A program made the position numbers and the translations under genes. Source: Pseudoscleropodium purum (taxonomy: Eukaryota; Streptophyta; Bryopsida; Hypnales; Brachytheciaceae). From it: 64,000 nucleotides of DNA. Of the stretch, positions 26,401 through 39,445 are shown piece after piece. The stretch is taken from the NCBI GenBank assembly GCA_963969395.1, contig OZ017795.1, positions 35,569,063 through 35,633,062 of the forward strand, given 5' to 3'. How positions within the stretch are numbered: the first letter of the stretch is position 1; every line of letters begins with the position of its first letter. The notes under the pieces are model-generated. The model ran no database searches. It had not been told where the DNA came from and saw only the letters and a program-made list of their open reading frames with translations.

Positions 26401-27195
26401 CCCTCACCGTCAACTTGTACTGGTTCGAAACTCTATAAATGAGTTCTTGGATCATCTCCTCGTTCTTCATATTCCACAGCCTATCTAACAATCTAACGCA
26501 CCCAATACACATAAGGTCCTTTTTTAACTGTATTTGGTAGACTCGATCAGAAGGAATGACGAGACAAACCATCCAAGTTGCTACTATAGACTTTCATGTA
26601 AGCGGATTGCTAGCCACCGCTATGAATCACCTACACCCAACAACCTAATCCGTTGCAAACAACACCGACTTTTCCATCCTCTCTTTATCAAGGTTGCTAA
26701 CCCATCCCTCTTTCTCTCAACTATATGTCCACGAGGTTCAACAACCAGAAAGGGAAAAAAGTGAAGTGGCGATGGGTTTAAGTATCCATCGCATGGCCAA
26801 CAGTTCCCGGTGGAGAATGGACAGAAGACCATTCCTTTAACGGTATCCTAGTTCCCTAGACTGGAACTCTAGAACGTAGGTTCCTGAAATCCAGAACTTT
26901 TTCGAATTCAAGATCTGTCTCAAATCCGTTTTCATAACACTAGTAACAATTCTAGCAATCCGGAAACTGACTATTTCTAAAATATTCTTAAGGGAAAAGG
27001 AATCCCTATGAATTACCAAAAAATAAAAAAATTATAAGTCTATCTAACCCTATTCTAGACTAATCCTATTCAGTTTGAGTTTCCGTGCTCCCACACTTCC
27101 ATTCCATAGCTCTTTTTTTTTCCAAGTTAAAATTAGTATCCAAAGCCTATCAAACATTCTACAAACATAAGGCACTAGAATTTTGAGCCACAAAG
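23500..27195 (-). mobile_element. Unclassified gag-like element inserted in the LINE
   Basis: The LINE frame is lost at about 23.5 kb and resumes at about 27.2 kb. Between them the coding signal is on the opposite strand. A single minus-strand frame can be followed from about 26500 to 25400 with eight stops (mostly TGA/TAG) and no frameshift. It encodes a basic helical protein with a tryptophan-rich N-terminal part (FWSLAHAKEG, KHKWALQFLI, YLKKPTWVTV), an acidic spacer and a coiled-coil (EELEQR-like, LEEERDDFK, TEQELNTARQRE). No protease, reverse transcriptase, integrase or transposase signature was found, and no long terminal repeats were recognised at the borders. A retroelement gag is the best guess; exact ends are not determined. 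Confidence 0.5.
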
Positions 27196-28006
27196 GATCA
27201 TGCTAGACAAAATCTTTTAGTAGCTTTCGCTTCACTTCAAGACAACCCAGACAATCCTAGCATTCAACGACATTATGGAACTACGCGGTTTAACCTTCAA
27301 GAGATTGAATCCAAAAAGATAGTTGGTCAGCGCGTCCATTTGCGAATCAGATGGAAACTTCAAGGTGACCTAATGTCCACTGAATTCTTCAAGGTAGTTT
27401 GAGAGAAACCAGCCTCATCCGTAATCATTGGTCTTCGAAATACTCAAGGCCAGGTCATCTTGGACCACGAAGGTATGCGACAAATCTGTTCAGGATTCTA
27501 TGGCTCTCTTTACTCAACAGAACAGGAATCTTTGAACAAGTACACAACGATGCAGGAGTTTTTAGACCTCTTTTTTGACAACATCACCCTAGAGGAAAAA
27601 TCTTCATTAGCGGACCCAATCACTAAGCAAAAACTAAAAATAGCATTGGACAAGATGGCCCCTCACAAGAGCCCAGGTCCAAATGGAATCATTTTTGAGT
27701 TTTACCAAAATTATTGGTACCTACTTGGCACCAAGTTCACAACAATGATCCTGCTTGCAATTGGAAGTGGCTCACTATCAGCTGGATTGAATAAGGATAC
27801 AATAGCCTTACTTCATAAAGGAGGCCCCAAAGAAGATTTAGGCAATTGGAGGTCCATCAGCCTTCTCAACGTAGCATATAAGATCTTGGCCAAAGCGCTC
27901 CAACAATGACTTCAACCAATTCTAGCGGAAATTATTAGTACAGACTAATCGACCTTTATTCCATCCAAGTATATCCTTGATAACATCCTCTTACTTCATG
28001 AGTTGA
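27195..28006 (+). pseudogene. LINE reverse transcriptase, N-terminal half
   Basis: The frame includes the linker (RVHLRIRWKLQGD, a basic stretch common before RT) and then the RT fingers: DHEGMRQICSGFYGSLYS, HKSPGPNGI (SPGPDG motif), LLHKGGPKEDLGNWRSIS (the PK..D..NWRPIS motif), LLNVAYKILAKAL. Stops are present as TGA (about 27401 and 27907) and TAA (about 27946). The frame stops at the CACTA insertion and resumes at 32756. Confidence 0.85.
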
Positions 28007-31000
28007 CACTAGAAGAAACTAGTATTTTTTAGAATGTTTTTAGTAGATGGGCATGTTTTGCAGAACATGAGCTCCCAAATGCTGTGGCTGTTTTGTAAGT
28101 GAGAATTTTTGAAGATGTTATTGCAAACGTATAGATGTTAGATGTAAAATGAGTGAATGTTTTATTTGATGGAAATGTTAATTGAAACATCGAAGGGAAC
28201 ATCATCGCATTTTGTAAAACATTCTAGAAAACACGAGATTGCCACGTCAGTAGCAGGAGTCGTCATCACAATTGGGTTATTTGAGGCAATTTTTGTAGGG
28301 TCAAGTAGGAAGCTAACCAACTGTGGTAAATAGGAAAGAAAGGTAGGGCATTCGTATCCTTTCAAAAGAGAGCTGCCTAAATGTGCATAGAAGTTGCAGT
28401 TTTCAAATCCTTTCATAAAAAAATCCTATGTAGTGAAAGTAGTAAAAAAAATTAGTTTACTAAAGTTCAAGACATTGGTTTCCCCATTCTATATTTAAGT
28501 TCTAAATGGTTAATGACAAGAGTCAAATTCAACCACTACGGTCATTCTTATTGCCTTTCTTTTAACAAGATCTCTTGTCAATAGAATGAGGTCATACTTC
28601 TATGAACATACATTCATTTTGATTTAAAAATTGTAATTTCTTTTAGAAGAAATAAAAAGATTTTTTCTATTTTTCCATTATTCAATATGTAGGATTCTTG
28701 GACTAACAATTAATGAAAATTAGACTCAAACTAGTATAACCTAAAAAATACTACGGCTTCAATAGGATTTGTGAAATTGCTAAAGAAAAGAGTAGGTCAA
28801 CGCAACACACTTAAGAGTTTCTAAAGTTTTGTGCATTTCACAATAGAAATGAGCGGTCAAGCTCTCATCTTCAAACTATCCCATATCCTTTTAAGATTTA
28901 ATGATGGACATTAATTATCATTATAAAACGACTTCTCCTTTTTGCAATCTTATAAATGATAATAAAGAAAATCCTTCACATTATCACCAAATTTTTTTTG
29001 TGTCGTAGATGGTAATTGAAATTTCTTTTAAACTTTTGGGCTAATATTGGGTACTTTTATTTTTATAACAACTTGGTCATTTAAAATCTAAAGTCCAAAG
29101 GTCATTTTTGAAAAATCTAATCTTAGGATATTTTCATTACTTATCTCAAATCATGTGATAAAATATTCATGAAGTTTGACAATAGACATTAGGAAAACAA
29201 TAAGCCTTCAAAGGGATTGTTTCCTTTTGAGGAGTTCCCTTCAATGAAACTCATAGTCTCTTTGAGGTCCATTGACCATTGTTCAATTCAATGATGAATA
29301 GTAGCCACAATGAAAAAAAAATGAAAAAAAAAATGAAATTGTTTTAAAAGATTTTTATAATAAAAACAGGTAATTCAAATTTGAGATGGTTGTGTAAATA
29401 CCACATCAAATTTCAAGATTTTGTAATTCCATATTTTGACTAATGGGATTTTTTTTATCAATTCATATTCTTTTTAGTTATGTAATCAAACTGTCATGTG
29501 CTAATCAAGCCTTGCAATTTGTTGGCCAATTTTTGTTTTCAAGATTCTTCATTCAAGCTTCTCCCTTACTCCCTATGATTTGTGCTCAAATAAGTTATCT
29601 AAAATATCAACGCATTGCCTTGTTTTGGCAGTTTTAAAGGAATCTGAGCATCATATTTGGCTGTTGAAAAAACAAAAAATAGCCTATTTGGATTTTAAAA
29701 TGTGATCTTTTCCTTAATTAACAGTAGAAAGTTTTATTTTTATTATTTTATTATTTTTTTGGTCTAATCTCTAAAGATTCGCACATCCTAAAAGTAGATG
29801 TTCCTTAGTTAACCTTGATTGCAACTTTCTAAAAAACTACTTGATATAAATTTGATATAAATTTTTTTTAAATGAAACTTGACAAGTTCTGTTTCTTCTC
29901 TATTTCAAAATTTTGAAAATTGTCAAAAATTGATGGGATTATTGCAATCGAAAGCTCTATGTATTTGTATCCAAATAGCACAGTATTGTACATTTTTCAT
30001 TTGTATATTATTTTTTTTAATTTATTTAAGATACAAGTTATAAAATTATATTTTTCATTCTATCCTTTACTTATGATAAAAATTATAGATTATTCTAATA
30101 TATATTCTAATTGATATAATTAGATTTTCACCTATAGCTTTGAAAAATTACAATAATTTGATTTTTCCATCCAAATTATTGAAAAAATCAACTTAAATAA
30201 AAAGAAAAGTGAAATTTTACACTAATGAAGAATATCAAAATTTTATACATCTATTAAATAAATAAATAAATTTATAGTAGAATTTGACTTCAAGGATTTT
30301 GTAGTGATTCTTTTGGTTATAAAAAATAAAACTTAACCACTTAAAAAAATTTTACACTAATTGTACAAATTTTTACACCATTTCTACATGTACCATTTTT
30401 TTGCTCAAGGGAACAATGGGACGTCAAGGGTTAATTTTTGGTGAATTTGGCAATTTCTCTTGTTCCTTTTATTTTATTTCTGAATTCTTGAAAAGTAACT
30501 TTTTTGCCAACCCTAACAAACTGGTATGGTATAAAGGTACCTTTTTAAATTATAAAAGAAACTTTTAACATTATACAAGCAACCTTTTGCATATATAAAA
30601 CAACCTTTTGTATTATGAAAAATTGAAAATTATATTTCGCATATGCACTAAGGTGCAACGATTTGATAATGTCAAGAAGCTAGAAGCTTAGCTATTTTAT
30701 AAGGATGTCTTTGGATGTTTTCTTAATGTAATTATTGTTTACATCTTCTTCCAAAAAACAAAGAAATTAAAAAACAAAACAATGATTCTACACTCACTTT
30801 TATTGTATGTTGCACTTATTTCATTTTCCATTCAGGGCTTTAAAATCATTGGATTGCAAATAGATTAAAAGACGTTGCACTTTTGATTTCATAGCCATGT
30901 TTAGTATTGTAGCGCAAATTCTTCTTTGCATGTTTAGAAACAATTTTGTTATCATCTTAAAATTCTATAAGGTAGTTTTTCTCCTATAAATGAAAATTCT

Positions 31001-31785
31001 ATCCAGTTTCATTATTTCATTAATAAAAATATTATCTTTAAAATGTAGGTAAAATAATAATATTATAAAAGTAGATATTCACCTTTTGCAATTACGTCTA
31101 TGATATGTAAATCCAAAATGCAAAGGCACCACCTTTTGGTGTTGACTAAACTTTAAAGTAAAAGAAATCCTAAAATACTCAGTATTTTAATTAGTTATTT
31201 CTAAGAGTGACTTCTTCTTTAAATGTAGCTTCAACATTGAACATTTTATTTTCATGATGAAAGATTATGATTTTTCTATTTAACATATTGTGCAAGGGTG
31301 TTTACTTCAAATCTTCATTTTCTATTGTTAAGGGCTCTTTTAAATTAGCATGATGTAAAATACATCTTGTAAGGAAAATCACAAAAGATCTTTGATTTCA
31401 TAAGATATATAATACATTTAAAGAAGTTGAGAGAATTCTTAAAGCTTACAGTTTTTGTTGGGACCAACATTTTGAATTTAACTTAGGACAAGAGGAATGA
31501 TAGAAAAAATACAAATGACCTGCACACATTAGCCAGGGCTTCAAATTTGACTGCAAGTAAATTTCTAGAAAATCTTCAAGGCTAAGGTAAAATGGTGACC
31601 ATATATGAAAGAATAGGTGAAAGCAAACCTCGTAGCATTTTTTTTCCAAAAAAGTTCACTTACATTGGCATTTGAATAATATGGCAGTCAAAGACCATGA
31701 AGTAGCATGCTATGTCAACATACTTAAATGCTATTTTAGAATTTTAACATTGTCATAGTAGATGGCAGTTAAGATGTCTTCTATT

Positions 31786-31915
31786 ACAAATAGATGTTTT
31801 TTGTGATGTCAATAGAGACGTACGTCCACTGTGACATTTAGATGTTTTTTCTGATGTCAATTAAGACGTCCTTTGTAACATCTAAATGTTTTTTGCGACA
31901 CAACATTGCGTTCAT
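31786..31915. repeat. About 47-53-bp subterminal-type repeats inside the CACTA element
   Basis: Three diverged copies begin (T)AGATGTTTTTT or TAAATGTTTTTT near 31790, 31840 and 31887, each followed by GTGATGTCAAT-AGACGT-type sequence. They sit toward the right side of the CACTA element and could be transposase-binding or hairpin-forming subterminal repeats. Confidence 0.5.
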
Positions 31916-32098
31916 CATAATACTTAAAATCTAAAATTCCATTTTTATAATAAAAATTTACATTTTAGATGTTCCATATGGTTTGTCTTCCCTCTAGCCA
32001 CCCCTTACATAAATAACTTGCCTTCTCATGTTAAAATATTGGCAATAAGGCTTTTCAAGTCATTCAATATTATTGCTAATATTGTGTAGAATATATTG

Positions 32099-32272
32099 TG
32101 TATTGTATATGTTATATAATGTATGATGTATTGTATATGATGTATTCAATATGTTATATAATGTATGATGTATTGTATATGATGTATTCAATATGTTATA
32201 TAATGTATGATGTATTATATATGATGTATTCAATATGTTATATAATGTATGGTGTATTGAGTACAATATATA
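32099..32272. repeat. 42-bp minisatellite, about four units
   Basis: The word GTTATATAATGTATG starts at 32111, 32153, 32195 and 32237, an exact 42-bp period with very few differences. The period is a multiple of three, so it reads as a fake periodic protein on both strands. It lies inside the CACTA element. Confidence 0.95.
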
Positions 32273-32752
32273 ATATATTGTGTACGATGTATAATGTATT
32301 ATATATGGCATATGTCTTAGCTATCATTAAAATTTATGTCTCAAAAGACATCTCAAAAAATGTCTGCAAGTCAAATCAATGTTGCTAAAAATAATATTCA
32401 AATTTTCATGGATGTCTAAGTTGATGTCACTAGAAACAGTATGAAAATTTTCAAAAACATGATGTCAACTACCACCTCATCTTCCAATCAAGTGAAAAAA
32501 TCCTACATGGCATTACCTGCTTGCATGGCGCTTATGTGGCTACCACATGGCACATTTTGGTCACTTTTTTAAATTGTGTTTGTTGTGATATTTCTCTAAA
32601 AACATGGCATGTTTTTTTAGATTTCCTCATGTTTTTCCCATGTCAATCTTGATGAATTTTTCTAAACATCCGCAATACACATGCGTGACATTTTAGAAAA
32701 CATAGAGACATGTTTCGGCACTTGTCCAAAAACACACGAATTTCTTCTAGTG

Positions 32753-35100
32753 CGATTTCGTGGATCAAACAATCTGATCAAGTTGCAATTCTATTGAATC
32801 TAGATTTTCAAAAGGCCTATGACTCCATACATCTCCCATCCTTATTCAAAATTCTTGAAGCTATGGAAATCCCACTGGCATTTGTTAACATTGTCAAATT
32901 CTTATTTGCCAATGTTGATTCTTCAATTTGTGTAAATGGCATAAACACTAGCACCTTCCCAATGTTGAGAGGAGTTCGCCAAGGCTGTCCCCTAGCGCAC
33001 TACTTATTTTTGTTTGTGAGGGAGGCTTTAAATGTTGCGGCCAAACAACTCATGCAAGAAGGAGAACTGATAGGCATTACATTACCAAATAATACTTCTA
33101 AATAGCTCATCAGTCAATTTGCAGATGATGTAAATTTTACAATCAAAGGCGAGGAGCGCTTCTTTCAACATCTATCCATCCTTATCGATTGATATGGCAC
33201 AACCTCGGATCTTTGCATCAATTGGTGGAAAAGTTTGGCTTATTGGCTTTTGACGGACCTTGCCCTAGTGTGGCTCTCCAACATCAAATGTCCCTGAACA
33301 ACTAAACATTAGATGTCCAAGCTCCTTGGGTCCCCATTCACAATTGATTTACAGACAATAGATGTTGATGGTTTTTTAGAAAACAAAATCTAGAAAAGCT
33401 TGATTATTGGATCAATGTACACTTGTCCTTGGTTGGTTGAGTCATTATCATCAATGTGGTCCTCCTAAGTACATTGTGGTACTTTATTGCTATCTAGGGT
33501 GCTTCATTAATTGTTATCAGGAAAGTAGGCGCCTTATTACAAAACTTCCTTTGGTCAGGCACCATTCACCACAGTCCCACCAGAGTGAGCTAGTTAGACT
33601 GTTGTGCCTCTCGACTAATAGGCAACTTGAACATCGTGGATCCAAAAGAGGCTCTACATACTATAATGGCCAAATGGATTTTTAAAGCTATATCTCCAAA
33701 TTCCTCCAACCTTCAATTTTTTCTACGTTATCAACTGCTCCAGTTTAAACCTCAATCTCATGGTCAATGGCCTTCCATGCCTCAGTGGGCAATGCTTAAC
33801 AAATTTCAAGCAAGTAGGGGCTCTTGGGCATGGGATAGAATCGTGAGAGCATGGCAGCTAATCAATAAGTACATCATCGCTACCCCTCCCCAAAACTGCG
33901 AGGAAATACTTATATCTTTGCTTTGGTAGACCACTGTCTTCATCAGGGGCAACTATGGCTTCTTGGCATCCAAAGTGGCTCTCTTGATGTTGAATGGAAT
34001 GGGGCAACTTCAAGACCTATGGGACAAGGATGCCCAAAAATTTCTACCTTGGAACACAACTCGTACACAATTTGGTATGTTCAATGAAGAAGCCCCAACC
34101 TACTACAAATTGATCACTTCAATCCCTATTCATTGGCTCCATAAGCTTATCGTCGAGCAATTTGTGACCAAAAAACAAGAACACATTGGGGTTTTCTATA
34201 TGAGTTTGAAGTTCTTCCCTCGTTGGTGTTCATCAAAGAACAAAGGTTCAAACCCCGCCTAGCTCATGGTCTCCACTCGATCGAGCTCTCTCCTAGCCTT
34301 ATTAACTTCACGGTGGGCCGTCTCTCCTTAACTTTGCAAGCTAGTCAATCTCTTGTTTCTCAAGAAGGTTTACTTCTTACAAGGATTTTCAAGTGAGTCA
34401 AGGTGACCCAAATGACAACTGGGTCCCTCCTTTATGTAGGCATTATTGAAGACTTCCTTTTTGATCCAAGCAAATGGTCTTGGGGTGATTCCCGGCCACT
34501 ATAGTCATATTCTACCAAACTAGGTCGATCCATGTTGACCAATTGAGCACAACTCCGCAAGCCTATCTATGAGAAGTGGAACGAGTCATTGGCGACAGGC
34601 TACAAGAGCAAATGGAGCGATGTTTGGAGCAAGACTAGACCACAAAAGGACGCAAGATTCTTATAGTCCCTCTATCACTATGCCATAGCCGTGCATTGTT
34701 GGAGGAAAATTTCGAGCCCAAACATCTCCACTGTTTGCTAGAGCTATCAAGCAGGTATTGACGAATCCATTCTTCATCGTTTCCACCATTGTGCCAAAAC
34801 ACGCCACGCTTGGAATTTTGCACTCTCTTCGTTATATTCAACTCTGAAGATTCTTGAAATGGATAGAAGTTGGCCAGGTTTAACATGGCAACAATGCATC
34901 CTTGGTTCCAAACTTCCTCGGCAGCTAAAAAAAGGGTCTTCTAAGTGGTCTTTATTCAAGGGTTCAATGATTTGGGTGGCACGGCTCGATCGCAATGCCA
35001 TCTGTTTTAACAACTTCTAGCCACTATCTAAACTCAAACTTACATTGTGGGAAGCCTTCCTAGACCATGCCCGAGTGGCATGGCTAAAGACCACTTCGTT
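32753..35100 (+). pseudogene. LINE reverse transcriptase catalytic half and C-terminal region
   Basis: Motifs in order are LNLDFQKAYDS (first catalytic aspartate block), RGVRQGCPLAHYLF (RQGCPLSP motif), and QFADDVNF at about 33115-33138 (the FADD catalytic pair), separated by a TAG at 33103. Downstream a second frame carries IVDPKEALHTIMAKWIFKA (33627-33690), typical of the region after the LINE thumb, and about 34.77-35.0 kb encodes FHRFHHCAKTRHAWNFAL, resembling the zinc-binding region near the C-terminus of plant LINE proteins. Several stops and frame changes make it inactive. Confidence 0.8.
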
Positions 35101-35500
35101 ATGCAGCTTATATCCAGAGAAATTAGGCACCTTTCTCTAGCGCTTCAACAACATCTAGCTCCAAACAAACTTTTTGGGTGTAAGATCACACTTGGAGATG
35201 AGCTAGCATTTAGCTCGTCCCAAAGTGGGATCTTTTTCCTAGGTGGCTTGACTCTTCCTTCATAGGATTCCAGCTCGGTCCTGGGCTAATCGACTCAATT
35301 TGAGCTCCTGGTCACAACGGCCTGCGGCCATTGTTGGCCTTGCTAGCTTGATTGGATGAAAAAAAAAACTCAAATAGTTATTTCACTGCCTTGGAGTTGA
35401 TTTTAGTTTCTTTCTTTTAGGCTCAAAAAGAATTTTGTCGAGGGCTTGCCTTCTAGTTCTGTGTATTGTTTCCCCTTGCAATGGACATTGTCCATGTATT

Positions 35501-35524
35501 AAAAAAAAAAAAAAAAAAAAAAAA
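35501..35524 (+). other. Poly(A) tail of the LINE
   Basis: An uninterrupted run of 24 A residues closes the LINE at its 3' end, after GGACATTGTCCATGTATT. The sequence changes at once to very AT-rich unique DNA. The tail fits insertion by target-primed reverse transcription in plus orientation. Confidence 0.85.
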
Positions 35525-38500
35525 CATTTCTTTTTTATCTCTTTTTTAAATCTATATTTTCTATTTTATTTATTTTTTTAAATAAAAAATTTTTAGTATG
35601 AGAATTTGAATAAATTCAATGGTAAATGTAAATATAGTTTTATCATATATGTTCTTTTTAGTATCATAATCTTTGTTTATCATATTCTTTTTCAAGTATT
35701 TGTCATCAAAATTGGTAAATTCACAAATCATATTATAGATGTTAGAATCTATAGCATAACTTCAACAATGGCTTCCATTTAGAGATTTATATCTAACAAA
35801 AAATGTACCAAAAAAATGTACCAAAAACCCTTGTTCTTAACCAAATAAACATCTCATGTAGATGGAACAAATTTGTAAATGGAACCAAATTAATATCTCA
35901 TGTCTAGACAAGCGGAACAAGAAGTGTATCATTTTTTTTATTAAGCATCTTGTATTATTGTAAGAATAATTACACAAAAAAATAGTTTGTAATTTTTATT
36001 ATAATATTAAAAATATTTATTATATAATAAATTTTAAGATTTTCTAATATGGAGAAATTTTTATTTTAACTTAAGCATATAAAATATTAAAAACACTTAT
36101 TTTCAATTTTATTTAATATATTTTTCATATTTAATTAATAAAAATAAGTTCATTACATTCAAATTAATGTTTGGAGGCAATTTTGAAATCGTAAAGTGAT
36201 TATTATTAATTAAAAAAAACTCTTTAAGTTATTATTAAACAAAAAATGTTCATGTCAATTTATAAAGCCATTATGTACTATGTATAGAACATTCATTCAA
36301 GAAATAAATACTATAGAAATAAACATTATGATATATGACCCAATGCTCCCAACATTAACCCAAGTGCATCTAGAGCTTCAAAATTAATACAAGAGCAATT
36401 AGGAGGAAGTTTCTTAAGTATTTACCTAAAAAAAGACCTTGGTAGATAGTAGAGATTTGTACAATCCAATGGTGGAGCCCAATCCAACCCTAGATGGGAG
36501 TTTAGGCCATCTAAAACCTTGGCCCAATTGCTTTCCTAGGGCTAGAAGGTTTAGCACCAAAACTATGCCATCTAAGGTGACACATAGGGTGAATGGCAAG
36601 TGTAAAGAATTGAAAGCATTGGAACATGCCAAGTAGGCCCTGAAAAGGTTGTGATATGTATGGCTTGAAAGAAAGCTCCATTATCCATGCTTCAAGTGTG
36701 AAATTTATTATCACCTCTTCAAATTCAACTCTTGAAATGCCAAAGTCCAAGACTTTGAAAAATCTCAACATGTTCTAAGTGCAATGCATTTTCTGATTAT
36801 CTAAAAAGTTAAGGTTGGAATTGAAAATCAAGACAATTTCTAGCTATGTATGCACTCATTGTTGGAGTTTTGTGGATGCAATAGTGCCAAAAGAGGACCA
36901 TGTCTAAATGATTTGGTTCATGGGCCAAATTTAGTAGGTGAACACTTGGAAAACAACTTAGAAGGGCTATAATGGAGACTAAAGACTCTTATTACATGCC
37001 CAAGTAACACAATTGGAGCTTTTTAACTAAGGCTTCAAGCGTCAAATATAAAGGCTAATAGAGGAGACAAATGCATTATCAAGAGACTCCCATAAGATCT
37101 ATAAAAAGGTCTATCTTATAGACTATAAGAAAACCATTTGGAAGATAAAAAAGCATTGTTGAAAGAGTTGAAGTTGAGAAGTTTTAACTTATGACCATTA
37201 TGGTAGCTTTATATTTTGTTTGTATGATGGGTGTTGGGCTTGGCCTTGATGTTGGATTGCACCCTCCTTAAAAATGTTTGATCTTTAAAAAATTAAGGCA
37301 ATTGCAATCTAATTGGATTCATTTCTATAATCACCCCAAACAAATTCTTGTCTATTATGCATTGCCATAATTCATTAGAGCCTATAGTCAATTTTAGGTA
37401 CACCTAGATTAATTATTTTGAAAATTTATAGTTTCTTCATATAATGTTGGAAGATATCTACACCTTATGAAGTACTCAAAATCCAAAGCCACCCCTAATG
37501 TGTTAAAAATTATTAAGATGTATTGATTCCAATCCAAAGTATGAAAAATGCTTAAAGTATCTATTATAGATGGGTAGTTTTTTAGTTGCACATCAAAGAA
37601 TATATTCATTGCAAAATGAAGAGTACAATTCAATCATTACAAAAAGTTTGGGTCCTATAGAGGGCTATTTGACTTTCAATGGATGTACATATGCAACAAA
37701 AACCACACACATACACACATAATTAAAAAATAAAATGTTAATAAAAAATTCAATGAGGCATAAAATCTGACTTCTATTGACTTTTTTTGGTGAGAGAGTT
37801 TTGGCTAATATTTTCTGTATTTGCAGGTTCTCATGCAATCAAATGGCCCAACCATAACCTGAAATTTCCTATAATACTAAACCAAGAGAGTTTTATCCTC
37901 CAAATCAAGGCAAAAAAACCCAAAAATATGCAATCCATTGACCATCAAAGCTCACCAAGAAAGCTTTTGACAAACACGTACAAAGTTCTTCTTCATAGAC
38001 TTTATTATAGTCTTCTCCCATGCAATTCTCCCAAACTCCAAAAGTCCTTCTCATACCGTAGCAATGTATTGATAAGGTCGCTAAACCTCTTCTTTGACGA
38101 CTTCAGCATTTCGATTCGCCCAATTCGAAATAACCCGAAGAACGAGTCCTCGAATGAATAACCAGCGTTTCCCGACTTTCTTGAGTCTATCTGCAATTTT
38201 CTTAACCCAACTGAAGACTGACGCATTGCTGCAAACAGAATGGACGAGAGCAGCGTAGATTCAGATGACTCTTGACTCGAGCTTTCTAAGCCAGCTGAAG
38301 CTCCCGATTTCCAAATTTCTTGTGCCGTTGCTCGCAGATGAAGAAATCTGTGAATGTAAAATTTTCTTCTGGTGCTCCCCAACAAAGGATAAGAGCTCTT
38401 GTTTTGTGTAGACTTCAGTTACAACGAACGCCGTGAATTCGTCGCCACGACTGTACTAAGTTATGTGCCAGATCGATTGACCAAATAAATGCCCTCTTCT

Positions 38501-39445
38501 TGGTTCGCTCAAAAGTTTGTGCTGCCAAGACGGTCTTTCTTTCCAGTTATAGGTGCTTCCACCTTCCACGGTTCCACCACTTACCAGTCTTACCACTTCC
38601 AGCTTTCTGAATTGGCAGTTGAAGTGTCAGCCTCCAAGCATTAAAAACACGGCACAACTGATGACTCCATGCTCGAGACAGAACCGGTCATGACTCATGA
38701 GTCATCAGTCCCGACGCAAGCAAGCACAGAACTCCACAAGCACCTTCCTCCATTCCCTCTTTATTGCCTCCATCTGACATGATTCCGATGTATTCGGTCG
38801 TTAGGCCAAGTAGCACCGTCGCAGCCTCGCAGAGGGAGGTTATACATGCACTCAAGCCGGGAGTGATCATACTTTCATACTCCTCAGTCCTCACTGGACT
38901 CTGATTAAATGTCTGTCATTAGTTTAATGTCAGCTAGCATGTGGGGATCATCAATGAATGCGTGCAATTGTGCATAAATAATTGAGTGCTCACAGCGCAT
39001 CCCACTTCAATTTAATCCAGCAAAAGGAGGAGATAAGATAGCTTGAGCCGGGTGCCGTCTTCGAGAACTTTATAGGACATTCAGAGTACTTTTCGGGCAG
39101 GATAACTTCTAATCTGTCTGTTGGATTTGTCCGATTTCTTTTCCCTAGAAAGGTGGTCAATACACCCACGTTGTGTCAAAATTTGAAGGACATCCCACAA
39201 AAAATGACTTCATACGCACCTACCCAAGATCACCTGCATATGTTCAACAGTCATTTGGTTCTTTACGAGTTAACTTTGTTGGACAAGGTAATTGCACCTA
39301 TAAATCATTTGAATAAGCATTTGAACAACACTGTTAGTGTATGAGCAAAGAGATGTGAGCTTACAAATCTTGAATATAGTAGTTGTAAGTATGTATCTAC
39401 AACCATTTGAAGGTGTTTATAATAGAAAAAAAGAATTTGGGATAG
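35525..39445. other. AT-rich stretch, then a GC-richer island at 37.9-39.1 kb; no gene recognised
   Basis: 35.5-37.8 kb is AT-rich with transposon-like debris and no identifiable domain. From about 37.95 to 39.1 kb composition becomes gene-like. A 126-codon minus-strand open frame (38005-38385), serine-rich with basic residues, and a 68-codon minus-strand frame (38688-38894) were examined, but neither shows a known domain or a convincing partner exon. A small unrecognised gene here cannot be excluded. Confidence 0.35.

Larger units (their letters stand above)
28007..32752. mobile_element. CACTA (En/Spm) transposon, non-autonomous, 4,746 bp
   Basis: The left terminus is CACTAGAAGAAACTAGTATT; the right terminus, read in reverse, is CACTAGAAGAAATTCGTGTG. 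It is flanked by a 3-bp duplication TGA (28004-28006) and CGA (32753-32755), one transition apart. Removing the element plus one duplication copy joins the LINE reverse-transcriptase halves in the same frame. Subterminal sequence on both sides carries repeated ACATG/CATGTTTT-type motifs (28.04-28.1 and 32.59-32.73 kb), as in CACTA elements. The interior has only short open frames and no transposase, so it is non-autonomous. It contains a 42-bp minisatellite and a group of about 47-bp repeats. Confidence 0.85.
22480..35524 (+). mobile_element. L1-type LINE retrotransposon, decayed and split by two insertions
   Basis: In order on the plus strand are an AP-endonuclease-like region (22.66-23.49 kb), the linker and first half of reverse transcriptase (27.2-28.0 kb), the catalytic half of reverse transcriptase (32.75-33.3 kb), a C-terminal region ending in a CCHC-like zinc segment (to about 35.1 kb), and a 24-nt poly(A) tail (35501-35524). 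This is the order of plant L1-clade LINEs. It is interrupted at about 23.5-27.2 kb by a gag-like element in reverse orientation and at 28007-32752 by a CACTA transposon. Many in-frame stops make it inactive. The 5' end is not defined and the flanking target duplication was not found. Confidence 0.85.

Noticed and set aside
23500..27195. Complete LTR retrotransposon
   Set aside because: No matching direct repeats were found at the borders and no pol domains were seen.
32060..32388. Periodic Tyr/Ile/Met protein-like frames on both strands
   Set aside because: They come from the 42-bp minisatellite, whose period is a multiple of three.
38005..38385. 126-codon minus-strand serine-rich open frame
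   Set aside because: Gene-like composition, but no recognisable motif or splice partner; not enough to call a gene.
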